DNA of 64,000 bases from an uncultured Clostridia bacterium (GTDB lineage Bacteria > Bacillota > Clostridia > Christensenellales > CAG-138), in NCBI GenBank assembly GCA_946411635.1, contig CAMKES010000007.1, forward strand, positions 19,075-83,074, in the 5' to 3' direction. The translations under genes were made by a program, and so were the position numbers. Numbering within the stretch: position 1 is the stretch's first letter; each line of letters opens with the position of its first letter. The notes beneath the pieces are model-generated. The model searched no databases, was not told where the DNA came from, and saw nothing but the letters and a program-made list of their open reading frames with translations. Below, piece after piece: positions 18,947 through 27,527 of this stretch.

Positions 18947-20215
18947 TTAGTTCGGCAGCACCTTGCCGGTTGCTGCGTCAAGACTGACATGGACAACATC
19001 GGTGCGAACACCATACTGTTCGACCGTGCCGAAATCAGGCGTTTGGACGCGTTCGCCGCCGTAAAAGTTCCAGACCGGGATCAGCTTGTATACGTCGCCG
19101 TGGTCACGCCACATCACGACCGCGTATTCCAACACGACCCGATCCACATAGATTTCACGGTCACCGGAAAACACGACGTCCTCCGGCAGCCATGCATACT
19201 GGTTTTTCAGCTGCTGCTTTGCATTGGAAAGAATCTGCTCGAACGGCAAAATGCCGACGTCCGTCTGCGGCAGCGCGGACGCTTTGCCCGGGTTTCTCCA
19301 GTTCACCTGCGTAATGCCTTCGCGGTCAATTTCAACAATCAGCGTGTCGGCATGCCAGATGTCTGCAACTAACATCGAATCGTCGCGTCCCAAAACGTAT
19401 CGCTCCGCAGCAGCAGTTCCGTTCACCGCCGGACGGAAGGTCATACAATAGGAATCTGCGGTTGCTGTTTCATTCCATCGATGCTCCGTCTTCCAAAGCG
19501 CCAGCTGCGGTGTGATCTTTGCAGCAAGCGCGATTGCGGTTTGCTCTGCCTGCGCCTGATCCAGATCGGATGCGGGAACGGTCTCGAATTCGTGGTCGTA
19601 GCGCGGATAAACGCGCGCCGCATCGCGCATATGCATCAGGTTTTTCCAGCAAAAGAGCTCCATCGTATGTCCTTCATACTGTGCGATTGCCATAAAATAC
19701 CGCGCGCCATCCACGTCCTGCATCCTGCGTTCAATCGGCTCGGCGTCCGGCACTTCGGAGGAAGCCGTTCGATACTCCTCCTGCAAGTCTGCCAACTCTT
19801 CCTTTGCGGCTTGATTATCGTCGCTGCCCGGGTCGGTATGCTCCATCGTGTAGACGCACGCTTCCATCTCCGCCTTGATCACGTCCTGCGTGCGTTCGGG
19901 GTATGGATAAACCGGTGCTTCGCCGATCAGTGCGGTCAAGAAGGCGTTCAGTTCGCGATCGGTGAACGCTGCCTTTTCATAGGCGATCTCCGAATATGGC
20001 GCAGTCGCTTTGACCGTGACCGTTGCATCGATCACAACACGATTGCCCGGATCGTCAAGAATGACTTCACTGACCGTCTCCGGATAGGATTCGGCAGTTT
20101 GCGCCGTGTCGACCCTTCCCGTCTGCGCATCGCCGAAGACGACTTCCTCTTCCGGCGTCGGCACACAGGCGAGCAGCAGGGCAAGCGATAAGCAAAGAAT
20201 AATGATTCGTTTCAT
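18947..20215 (-). CDS. Lipoprotein of unknown function (possibly DUF6034-like), paralogue of neighbour
   Basis: MKRIIILCLSLALLLACVPTPEEE lipobox; similar size and C-terminal layout (YxLIPVWxFxG in both). Confidence 0.7.
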   Translation of the reverse strand: MKRIIILCLSLALLLACVPTPEEEVVFGDAQTGRVDTAQTAESYPETVSEVILDDPGNRVVIDATVTVKATAPYSEIAYEKAAFTDRELNAFLTALIGEAPVYPYPERTQDVIKAEMEACVYTMEHTDPGSDDNQAAKEELADLQEEYRTASSEVPDAEPIERRMQDVDGARYFMAIAQYEGHTMELFCWKNLMHMRDAARVYPRYDHEFETVPASDLDQAQAEQTAIALAAKITPQLALWKTEHRWNETATADSYCMTFRPAVNGTAAAERYVLGRDDSMLVADIWHADTLIVEIDREGITQVNWRNPGKASALPQTDVGILPFEQILSNAKQQLKNQYAWLPEDVVFSGDREIYVDRVVLEYAVVMWRDHGDVYKLIPVWNFYGGERVQTPDFGTVEQYGVRTDVVHVSLDAATGKVLPN

Positions 20216-20461
20216 GAGAAATCTCCTTTCGTTCCGTCAATTCCAGTTCTTTGCACGCAGTATAACAGACAGAAAACGGGAAATGTTGCGTTTTGCACGA
20301 AACGACAGAATCGGCGCAGTTTTGGTCGATCGGTTCTTTTTATGAGAATTGCTCCTTGCATGAAAAGACGTAAAATGTGCCGTTTTGGTTATTGCGGGGA
20401 CTTGCTTTTTTCGCTCCGATGGGTCATGATAAGGGTATCGAATTCATGGCAGGAGTACAGC

Positions 20462-21178
20462 ATGCGGATTCTTTTTTGCGACGACGAGCCCGAAATCTTA
20501 ACGCAGATCCGGGACTATGTAAAGGAGTTCTTTCAAAGCATCGGCGGAATACAGCCGGAGTACGCGGCGTATTCGGACGGGGATTCCCTGCTTGCAAGCG
20601 AAAATCTGAAGGCTGATCTTGCGTTTTTGGACGTGGAGATGCCCGGCGTCAACGGCATCCATGTCGGCGTCAAGCTGAAGGAAGCGAATCCGAACATCCG
20701 GATCTTCATTGTGACCGCATTCCCGGACTATCTGGACGACGCCATGCGCTTTCAGGTGTTCCGTTACCTTAGTAAACCCATCGACAAAAACCGGCTGTTC
20801 CGCAATCTCAAGGACGCGGTCTCGCAGTACAATATGGAATCCAAGACCTACGCCGTCGAAACGACGGAGGGGATCATCACGCTTCGGGCGGAGGAAATCG
20901 TCTGCGTGGAGGCGTTTCAGCGGCAGGTCCTGTTAACGTCCGTCGACGGCTCGTACCGATGCACAGGCACCATGGACGATTGGCGAAGGACATTGACGCT
21001 GCCATGCTTCTTTCAACCGCACAGGAGCTTCATCATCAATATGCGATTTGTCCGGGAGATCGGAAAGGACACCGTCCTTCTGCGATACGGAAAGAATACG
21101 AAGCTCACCTACCTGACCAGACGGAAGCATACCGAATTCAAAGATACCTATCTCATGTATCTGGAAAGCGTCAAGTAA
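20462..21178 (+). CDS. LytTR-family response regulator (AgrA-like)
   Basis: MRILFCDDEPEILTQI...LAFLDVEMPGVNGIHVG...RYLSKPIDKNRLF receiver, then LytTR (EIVCVEAFQRQVLLTS...FFQPHRSFIINMRFV). Confidence 0.93.
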   Translation: MRILFCDDEPEILTQIRDYVKEFFQSIGGIQPEYAAYSDGDSLLASENLKADLAFLDVEMPGVNGIHVGVKLKEANPNIRIFIVTAFPDYLDDAMRFQVFRYLSKPIDKNRLFRNLKDAVSQYNMESKTYAVETTEGIITLRAEEIVCVEAFQRQVLLTSVDGSYRCTGTMDDWRRTLTLPCFFQPHRSFIINMRFVREIGKDTVLLRYGKNTKLTYLTRRKHTEFKDTYLMYLESVK

Positions 21179-22476
21179 TGACAAGGATCATCAGCTTTAT
21201 TCTCACATATATTGCCGAAGCGCTGATTGCGTGGCTGTATTTCGATTACATCTACGAACGCAGAAGAAAGGCGTATCTTGCCCTATTGATGTATCTTGCG
21301 GGCTACGGCGTCCTGTTTGGCCTGCAATTTTTCGGCAGCGTGATCGTCAACATTGGCGCGTTCTTTGCCGTTACAACGGCTCTGGCACTGTTCGGTCATC
21401 GGTGCAAGGTCAGGACCGCGATCTTTCATGCTGCGTTTCTGACGTTCATCATGGCGGGATCGGAAATCCTCTGCGATCTGATCATCAGCCGTTTCGGGCA
21501 CGGGTTTGCCGATTATCAGACGAACAATTCCGCCATGATCGCCCTGATGGCATCGAGCAAGCTTCTGTATCTGTTGCTTTCGCTGATCGGCGCGCGCATT
21601 TTTTCACCGCACAAGCGACACCGCGAAGAGCCGAAGATGATGATCCTGTTCTGCGCGCTGCCGTTGCTGTCGTCGATCCTTGCCTTTGTCCTCATCCAAA
21701 CGGCGTCCAAAACAGAACTGAACGCATCGTCCGGCATGATGATCGTGCTGACGGTGTTCTCGCTTTTGATCGTCAATCTGCTGTTTTTGGTGCTGTATAA
21801 TTACATCCAGCACACGAACGAAGAATATCTGGCGCTGCAGCTCAGCCAGCAGAAGGAGGAAGCGGATACCGCATACTATCAGGCGCTGCAGAAGCAGGCG
21901 GACAGCCAGCGCATTCTGATCCATGATATGAAAAACCATCTCAGCGTGATGGACGGGCTTCTTGAAAGCGGTAATCTTAAAGAACTGAAACAGTATCTTG
22001 CCGGGCTCATGAAAGATCCCGCACTCACGCAAAAGGCGCGCAAGTGCAGCGATCCGATCCTGAACATGATCCTGCTTCGCTTTGCTGAGGAATGCGAGAA
22101 CAAGGGGATCGCGTTTCAATGTGACGTGCGCGAAAACACCGTGTCCTTCATGGACGCGCCGAGCATCACGACGCTGTTCGGCAATCTTCTCTCCAACGCG
22201 ATGGAAGCGGCGGAGCAATCCGAAGATCCCAACATAGAGCTGTCAGTCACGCCTTCACAGGACAGCGTCATTCTCTCGGTCGCGAACACCTGTGCCGAGC
22301 CGCCGAAAAAGGACGAAACCGGCATGCTGCTGACGACAAAAGCGGACCCGTCTCTGCACGGATTTGGGCTAAAAGCGATCAACCGTATCGTCCGTCGCTA
22401 TCACGGAGATTCTCTGATGCGCTATGATTCGGAACAAAAGCGTTTCTGCTTTGTGATCCGGTTCCCTCTGTCTTGA
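21178..22476 (+). CDS. AgrC-like GHKL sensor histidine kinase
   Basis: N-terminal multi-TM region, then ILIHDMKNHLSVMDGLLESG...TTLFGNLLSNAMEAAE...GFGLKAINRIVRRYHG; TAATG overlap with the regulator. Confidence 0.92.
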   Translation: MTRIISFILTYIAEALIAWLYFDYIYERRRKAYLALLMYLAGYGVLFGLQFFGSVIVNIGAFFAVTTALALFGHRCKVRTAIFHAAFLTFIMAGSEILCDLIISRFGHGFADYQTNNSAMIALMASSKLLYLLLSLIGARIFSPHKRHREEPKMMILFCALPLLSSILAFVLIQTASKTELNASSGMMIVLTVFSLLIVNLLFLVLYNYIQHTNEEYLALQLSQQKEEADTAYYQALQKQADSQRILIHDMKNHLSVMDGLLESGNLKELKQYLAGLMKDPALTQKARKCSDPILNMILLRFAEECENKGIAFQCDVRENTVSFMDAPSITTLFGNLLSNAMEAAEQSEDPNIELSVTPSQDSVILSVANTCAEPPKKDETGMLLTTKADPSLHGFGLKAINRIVRRYHGDSLMRYDSEQKRFCFVIRFPLS

Positions 22477-22496
22477 ATGAATTGAGCTATATAAAC

Positions 22497-22545
22497 GAGG
22501 AGATTTGCCAAGGATTTTTGAAAAACCCCCTTGACAAATCTCCTC
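22497..22545. repeat. Long quasi-palindrome at right edge of low-GC island (possible terminator or element end)
   Basis: GAGGAGATTTG-C-CAAGG-AtTTTT...AAAAcc-CCCTTG-A-CAAATCTCCTC. Confidence 0.75.
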
Positions 22546-22559
22546 TAAAGCCGCTTTTT

Positions 22560-23519
22560 TTATTGCATCCGGAAGACCGGGGTCGATTCGTCGAGCACCT
22601 CGCTCGCGGGCAGGTACAGCCGTGTCGAGTCGCCGAACAGACGGTAGTTGTAGAAGATCAGCAAAACGCCGTCGTATCCCTTCGGCACCAGCACGCCCTC
22701 CTGCCAGGTGAAGCGCAGCTCGCGGCCGTACCAGTCGGCCTCCTCGTTCGGGCCGGTCTTCTGCCAGCACTGCACCTGCGTGCCGTACCAGTCGGCGACG
22801 AACGGGCGCAGTCCGTTTTCGTCCTCGCGCACCGCGATCCGGTTGTCCAGCAGGTAATAATCGCCGAACGTGACGGCGCTCTGCGCGCCGTTTTCCTGCG
22901 CGTCCTCGCCCGCAAAGACGAGACGCACCGTCGCAACGTGCCATTCGTATCCGTCGCGCGGCGGGAAAAGCTCGTTTCCGTCGGTCACTTCGTAGTCCGT
23001 GATCTCGACCGTGCCGGTCACGTCGACGCCGCGGTCCTCGTACGACGCGGTGGTATACGGCGCGGGCACGCCGACCGTAAGCTCGTTCAGCGTTTTTCCG
23101 GACAGCGCCGCCGGCAGCGGCTCGCCCTCCGTGTATCCGCAGCGCGTGCAGACCGCGGGCGTCTGATACGTTGCGTCCGTCATGCTGTGCCCGAGCGGTT
23201 CGCCGCGCGTGATCCCGCAGCGCAGACACGTTTCGGGCTCCAGGCAGGTCGCCTCGCGGAATTCATGCCCGAGCGGTTCGCCGCGCGTGATCCCGCAGCG
23301 TTGGCACGTTTCGGATTCCGTGCAGGTCGCCTCGCAGAATTCATGCCCGAGCGGTTCGCCGCGCGTGATCCCGCAGCGTTGGCACGTTTCGGGTTCCAGA
23401 CAGGTCGCGCCGCGAAACGCATGATTTCCGAACGTGCAGGTCGCAAAAAGCAGGACCAGCAGCACGGCGATCCCCGCCGTCCCGATCCCGACGCCCGTCC
23501 AGAGCAGGATCCGTTTCAT
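22560..23519 (-). CDS. Membrane-anchored/secreted protein with CxxC tandem repeats and a C-terminal beta-rich domain
   Basis: MKRILLWTGVGIGTAGIAVLLVLLF anchor; repeats ATCxEPETCQRCGITRGEPLGHEF; C-terminal DUF4352-like pattern. Confidence 0.7.
   Translation of the reverse strand: MKRILLWTGVGIGTAGIAVLLVLLFATCTFGNHAFRGATCLEPETCQRCGITRGEPLGHEFCEATCTESETCQRCGITRGEPLGHEFREATCLEPETCLRCGITRGEPLGHSMTDATYQTPAVCTRCGYTEGEPLPAALSGKTLNELTVGVPAPYTTASYEDRGVDVTGTVEITDYEVTDGNELFPPRDGYEWHVATVRLVFAGEDAQENGAQSAVTFGDYYLLDNRIAVREDENGLRPFVADWYGTQVQCWQKTGPNEEADWYGRELRFTWQEGVLVPKGYDGVLLIFYNYRLFGDSTRLYLPASEVLDESTPVFRMQ
23188..23421 (-). repeat. 78-bp in-frame tandem repeat (3 clear units plus degenerate flank)
   Basis: TGCCCGAGCGGTTCGCCGCGCGTGATCCCGCAGCG recurs at 23188, 23266 and 23344 (period 78 = 26 codons). 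Confidence 0.9.
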
Positions 23520-23631
23520 TTGCGCCGTTCCTCCTTCGTAATGTTCGTTCAGTGTATCATACGCCCGTTTGAATTGCAAGTATGCATTCCGTTCCCCGCC
23601 GGACGCCGTTCCCTCCAAAAAAACAAAAAAT

Positions 23632-23646
23632 CCCCCGAAGGGGGAC
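23632..23646 (-). terminator. Rho-independent terminator (minus strand)
   Basis: TCCCCC-GAA-GGGGGA with A-tract to the left (T-tract on minus strand). Orientation makes it a cdsA-distal hairpin, before the 22560-23519 gene is excluded as its source. Confidence 0.65.
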
Positions 23647-23657
23647 AGAAACCGCGC

Positions 23658-24473
23658 TTACAGCGCGTGGAACACGATCAGCGTAAAGAACGCGACCGGC
23701 AGCGCGAAGCAGAAGCTGTCCGCGCGGTCGATGATGCCGCCGTGACCGGGAAGCAGGTCGGAAAAGTCCTTGATCCCCGCCTGCCGCTTGATCATGGACG
23801 CGCACAGGTCTCCGAACTGGCCGAACACCGTGCAGAGGAACGACGCGATCAGATATACGTACCACGGGATCGGCGCAAGGTCTTTCAGGAACAGCCACGG
23901 CACGAACCCGAGCGCGGTGCCGAACACGGTGCCGAAGATCGCGCCCTCGACCGTTTTGTTCGGACTGATCGCGGGACAGAGTTTGTGCCGTCCGAACGCC
24001 CTGCCGCAGAAATACGCGAACGTGTCGCAGCCTGCCGCGGCGAACAGCGTGATGCAGAATACCGGATAGAACATCGCGTCGGCCTGCACGGAAAGATAGC
24101 AGAAGCCGAGGAACAGCAGCCCGGGATAGAAGCAGACGATGAATGAGCCGAGCACGTCCCGCATCGGGACCTTTCCGAACAGCGCGGCGAGCATGCCGAG
24201 CATGACGACGAGGCTGGCGGCGCAGAGGATGAACGAAGTCTCGTCGCGAAGGACGAACAGCACGCACAGAACGAGCGAAAGGATCCGCGCGATCCACGGG
24301 GACGCGTTTACGCCCGTTTCCCGCAGCGCGTCGGACATTTCGCGCGCGGCGAACCAGAGCATGGCGTAGAAGAAACAGATCCGCGTGACGGGACCGAGCC
24401 ACAGACAAACCGCCAGAAGCGCGATCAGGATCGTTCCCGTGATGACGCGCGTCAGCGTTCCGCTTTTTTTCAT
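23658..24473 (-). CDS. cdsA: Phosphatidate cytidylyltransferase
   Basis: Multi-TM; GCDTFAYFCGRAFGRHKLCPAISPNKTVEGAIFG...KDFSDLLPGHGGIIDRADS signature. Confidence 0.95.
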   Translation of the reverse strand: MKKSGTLTRVITGTILIALLAVCLWLGPVTRICFFYAMLWFAAREMSDALRETGVNASPWIARILSLVLCVLFVLRDETSFILCAASLVVMLGMLAALFGKVPMRDVLGSFIVCFYPGLLFLGFCYLSVQADAMFYPVFCITLFAAAGCDTFAYFCGRAFGRHKLCPAISPNKTVEGAIFGTVFGTALGFVPWLFLKDLAPIPWYVYLIASFLCTVFGQFGDLCASMIKRQAGIKDFSDLLPGHGGIIDRADSFCFALPVAFFTLIVFHAL

Positions 24474-24511
24474 GCCGCTCTCCCCTTTCCGACTTATTAA
24501 AAATCAGTATA

Positions 24512-24703
24512 TCACAAATCATTTTGCTTGTCAGCCGTTTTTTCTTCCGTTTCCCGTTTTTTTCCGCAGGCGCCCGAAAGCGCGCATCCGGCGCACGATC
24601 CGCAGCAGGCGCCGCCGCGCTTCTTTTTCCGCACGGCAAGGAACGCCGCCGCGCCGAGCGCGAGCAGAACGAGCCCGAGGATGATCCAGTCGACCGGCTT
24701 CAC
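24512..24703 (-). CDS. FeoB-associated Cys-rich membrane protein
   Basis: GTG start overlapping feoB stop (GTGA); VDWIILGLVLLALGAAAFLAVRKKKRGGACCGSCAGCALSGAC. Confidence 0.8.
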   Translation of the reverse strand: MKPVDWIILGLVLLALGAAAFLAVRKKKRGGACCGSCAGCALSGACGKKRETEEKTADKQNDL

Positions 24704-27045
24704 AGACGGAACCCTCCGCCGATCCAATGCACGAGAAACGCCGCGACCCACGCGATCACGCACTGCGCAAGCACGACAAACAGCGCCCAGCGCCGTCCGA
24801 GCTCGCGCCGGATCGACGCCACCGCCGCCACGCACGGCGTGTACAGAAGACAGAAGGTCAGAAACGCCAGCGCCGCAAGCGGCGTGAGCGCGCCGACCAC
24901 CGCCGCTTCCGAACCGAACAGGACGTTGACCGTGGAAACGACGCTCTCCTTTGCGAGAAAGCCGCCGATCAGCGCCGTGGACATGCGCCAGTCGCCGAAG
25001 CCGAGCGGCGAGAACACCGGCGCGATAAAGCCCGCGATGACGGCGAGCATGGAATCCTGCGAGTTTGTGACGACGTCCAGCCGGAAATCGAACGTCTGCA
25101 AAAACCAGATCACGACGGTCGCGATCAGGATGACCGTAAACGCGCGTTCCAGGAAGTCCTTCGCCTTGTCCCACAGAAGCCGGAGCACGTTTTTGACGCC
25201 CGGCAGCCGGTAGTTCGGCAGCTCCATGACGAACGGCACCGCCTCGCCCTTGAACAGCGTGCCCTTGGAGAGCAGCGCCGTCAGAATGCCGACGAGCACG
25301 CCGAGCACGTAGAGTCCGATCATCACGAGCGCCGCAACCTTCGGGAAGAACGCCGCGGAGAAGAACGCGTAGATCGGCAGCTTCGCCGAACAGCTCATAA
25401 ACGGCGTCAGAAGGATCGTGAGTTTCCGGTCGCGGGCGGAGGGCAGCGTGCGGCTCGCCATAACGCCCGGCACGGTACAGCCGAAGCCGATCAGCATCGG
25501 CACGATGCTGCGGCCCGACAGACCGATCTTTCGGAGCAGCTTATCCATGAAGAACGCGACGCGCGCCATGTAGCCGGAATCCTCGAGGATCGAGAGGAAA
25601 AAGAACAGAACGATGATGATCGGCAGGAAGCTCAGAACGCTTCCGACGCCATTAAAGATCCCGTCGATGATCAGCGAGTGCAGAACGCGACTGACGTTCC
25701 AGCTCGTAAGCGCGGAATCCACCGCGCCGCGCGCCGCGTCGATGCCCATTTCAAGCAGCGACTGCAGCCCCGCGCCGATCACGTGGAAGGTCAGGAAAAA
25801 CACGAGTCCCATGATCGCGATGAAGACCGGGATCGCGGTCCACTTGCCGGTGAGCACGCGGTCCAGCCTGCTGCTGCGCTTGTGCTCGCGGCTTTCCTTC
25901 GGCTTGACGACCGTCGCTTCGCACAGTTTTTTGATGAACGAAAAGCGCATGTCCGCGATGGCGGCGGCGCGGTCGAGCCCGCGCTCCTCCTCCATCTGAC
26001 AGATGATGTGTTCGACCATTTCGCGCTCGTTGTCCGTCAGCTTCAGCGCCTCGGTCACGTACGGGTCGCCCTCGACGAGTTTGCTCGCGGCGAAGCGCAG
26101 AGGGATCCCCGCTTCCGCGGCATGGTCTTCAACGAGATGCATGATGCCGTGCAGACAGCGGTGCACCGCGCCGCCGTTCGCGTCCTTGTCGCAGAAGTCT
26201 GTGCGGCTCGGTTTTTCCTGATACTGCGCGACGTGCAGCGCGTGGCTGACGAGCTCGTCGACGCCCTCGTTTTTCGCCGCGGAGATCGGAACGACCGGGA
26301 TGCCCAGAAGCTGTTCCATTTCGTTGATGCGGATCGAGCCGCCGTTGCCGCGCATCTCGTCCATCATGTTCAGCGCGAGCACCATCGGCACGTCGAGCTC
26401 CATCAGCTGCAGCGTCAGGTACAGATTGCGCTCGATGTTCGTCGCGTCGACGATGTTGATGATGCCGGTAGGCTTTTCGTTCAGAATGAACCGGCGCGAG
26501 ATGCGCTCCTCGTCGGAATACGGAGACAGCGAATAGATGCCGGGCAGATCGGTGATCTCGGTCTCCGGATGGTTGCGGATCGCGCCGCCCTTGCGGTCGA
26601 CGGTGACGCCCGGGAAGTTGCCGACGTGCTGGTTCGCACCGGTCAGCTGGTTGAACAGCGTCGTTTTGCCGCAGTTCTGGTTGCCCGCAAGCGCGAAGGT
26701 CAGCTTCGTGCCCTTTTTCAGCGGGTTTTCCGTTTCCTTGACGTGAAAGCGTCCCGTTTCGCCGAGACCGGGGTGCTCCACCTCGACGGCATACGGACGG
26801 ACCGGTCTGATCTTTGCGGATTCGACGGGCCGCACGCCGATCTTTTCCGCGTCCGCAACGCGCAGCGTCAGCTCGTAGCCGTGGATGCGGAACTCCATCG
26901 GATCGCCCATCGGCGCAAACTTCACCAGCGTCATCTCCGCGCCGGGGATCACGCCCATATCCAGAAAATGCTGTCTCAGCGCCCCCTCGCCGCCGACCGT
27001 TTCCACGATCGCGGACGCGCCGGGCTTCAGATCTCGCAACGTCAT
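24700..27045 (-). CDS. feoB: FeoA-FeoB fusion ferrous iron transporter
   Basis: N-terminal FeoA (MTLRDLKPGASAIVETVGGEGALRQHFLDMGVIPGAEMTLVKFAPMGDPMEFRI) in frame with FeoB G domain (ALAGNQNCGKTTLFNQLTGANQHVGNFPGVTVDRKGG) and TM domain. Confidence 0.95.
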   Translation of the reverse strand: MTLRDLKPGASAIVETVGGEGALRQHFLDMGVIPGAEMTLVKFAPMGDPMEFRIHGYELTLRVADAEKIGVRPVESAKIRPVRPYAVEVEHPGLGETGRFHVKETENPLKKGTKLTFALAGNQNCGKTTLFNQLTGANQHVGNFPGVTVDRKGGAIRNHPETEITDLPGIYSLSPYSDEERISRRFILNEKPTGIINIVDATNIERNLYLTLQLMELDVPMVLALNMMDEMRGNGGSIRINEMEQLLGIPVVPISAAKNEGVDELVSHALHVAQYQEKPSRTDFCDKDANGGAVHRCLHGIMHLVEDHAAEAGIPLRFAASKLVEGDPYVTEALKLTDNEREMVEHIICQMEEERGLDRAAAIADMRFSFIKKLCEATVVKPKESREHKRSSRLDRVLTGKWTAIPVFIAIMGLVFFLTFHVIGAGLQSLLEMGIDAARGAVDSALTSWNVSRVLHSLIIDGIFNGVGSVLSFLPIIIVLFFFLSILEDSGYMARVAFFMDKLLRKIGLSGRSIVPMLIGFGCTVPGVMASRTLPSARDRKLTILLTPFMSCSAKLPIYAFFSAAFFPKVAALVMIGLYVLGVLVGILTALLSKGTLFKGEAVPFVMELPNYRLPGVKNVLRLLWDKAKDFLERAFTVILIATVVIWFLQTFDFRLDVVTNSQDSMLAVIAGFIAPVFSPLGFGDWRMSTALIGGFLAKESVVSTVNVLFGSEAAVVGALTPLAALAFLTFCLLYTPCVAAVASIRRELGRRWALFVVLAQCVIAWVAAFLVHWIGGGFRL

Positions 27046-27150
27046 ACTCCCGCCTCCGATTGCTTTGGCTCCGTTCGGAACCGAAAAAAGTATACCGCAA
27101 ATCCCGGCCGGATGCAAGGCGAAACGGACGATTCTTTTGTCGGACGAAAA

Positions 27151-27175
27151 AAAGCGTCCCGAAGCGGGACGCTTT
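27151..27175 (-). terminator. Rho-independent terminator
   Basis: AAAGCGTCCCG-AAG-CGGGACGCTTT with adjacent A-tract (minus-strand T-tract). Confidence 0.7.
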
Positions 27176-27191
27176 GCCGTCTGCAATGCGA

Positions 27192-27434
27192 TCAGCCGTT
27201 TCCCCCGGGCATGCCGGAAGAAGGCGAAACGGCGGGCGTGGTCGGTTCGACCGGCGCCGCGGTTTCGGGCGGAGTCGCAGCGGGACTTGCCGTTGCGGCA
27301 GGCGCCGCGCTCGCCGCAGGCTTCATCGTCGGCGCCTTCGTCGGCATCGACGCGTCGCCGCGCACGGAACAGCTGCAGCCCGCAAACGCGAGCAGCATCG
27401 CAAGCAGCGGGATCAAAAAGAATCGTTTCATCAT
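27192..27434 (-). CDS. Small Ala/Pro/Thr-rich lipoprotein
   Basis: MKRFFLIPLLAMLLAFAGCSCS lipobox with low-complexity tail. Confidence 0.6.
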   Translation of the reverse strand: MMKRFFLIPLLAMLLAFAGCSCSVRGDASMPTKAPTMKPAASAAPAATASPAATPPETAAPVEPTTPAVSPSSGMPGGNG

Positions 27435-27492
27435 GCGCATCTCCTTTCGGTTCTTTTCCGATAGAATGTCCCGCCGCGGCCGCGTTATACGC

Positions 27493-27521
27493 TTGCGGGT
27501 CAAAAAAAACTGTGGTATACT
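27493..27521 (+). promoter_or_regulatory. Predicted promoter for ksgA, placing the start site at or near the ATG
   Basis: TTGCGG (27493-27498)-N17-TATACT (27516-27521); ATG at 27528. Confidence 0.65.
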
Positions 27522-27527
27522 GCGGGC

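Noticed and set aside
23188-23421. CRISPR-like 78-bp repeat
   Set aside because: Period is a multiple of three and lies inside a coding frame with conserved CxxC protein repeats.
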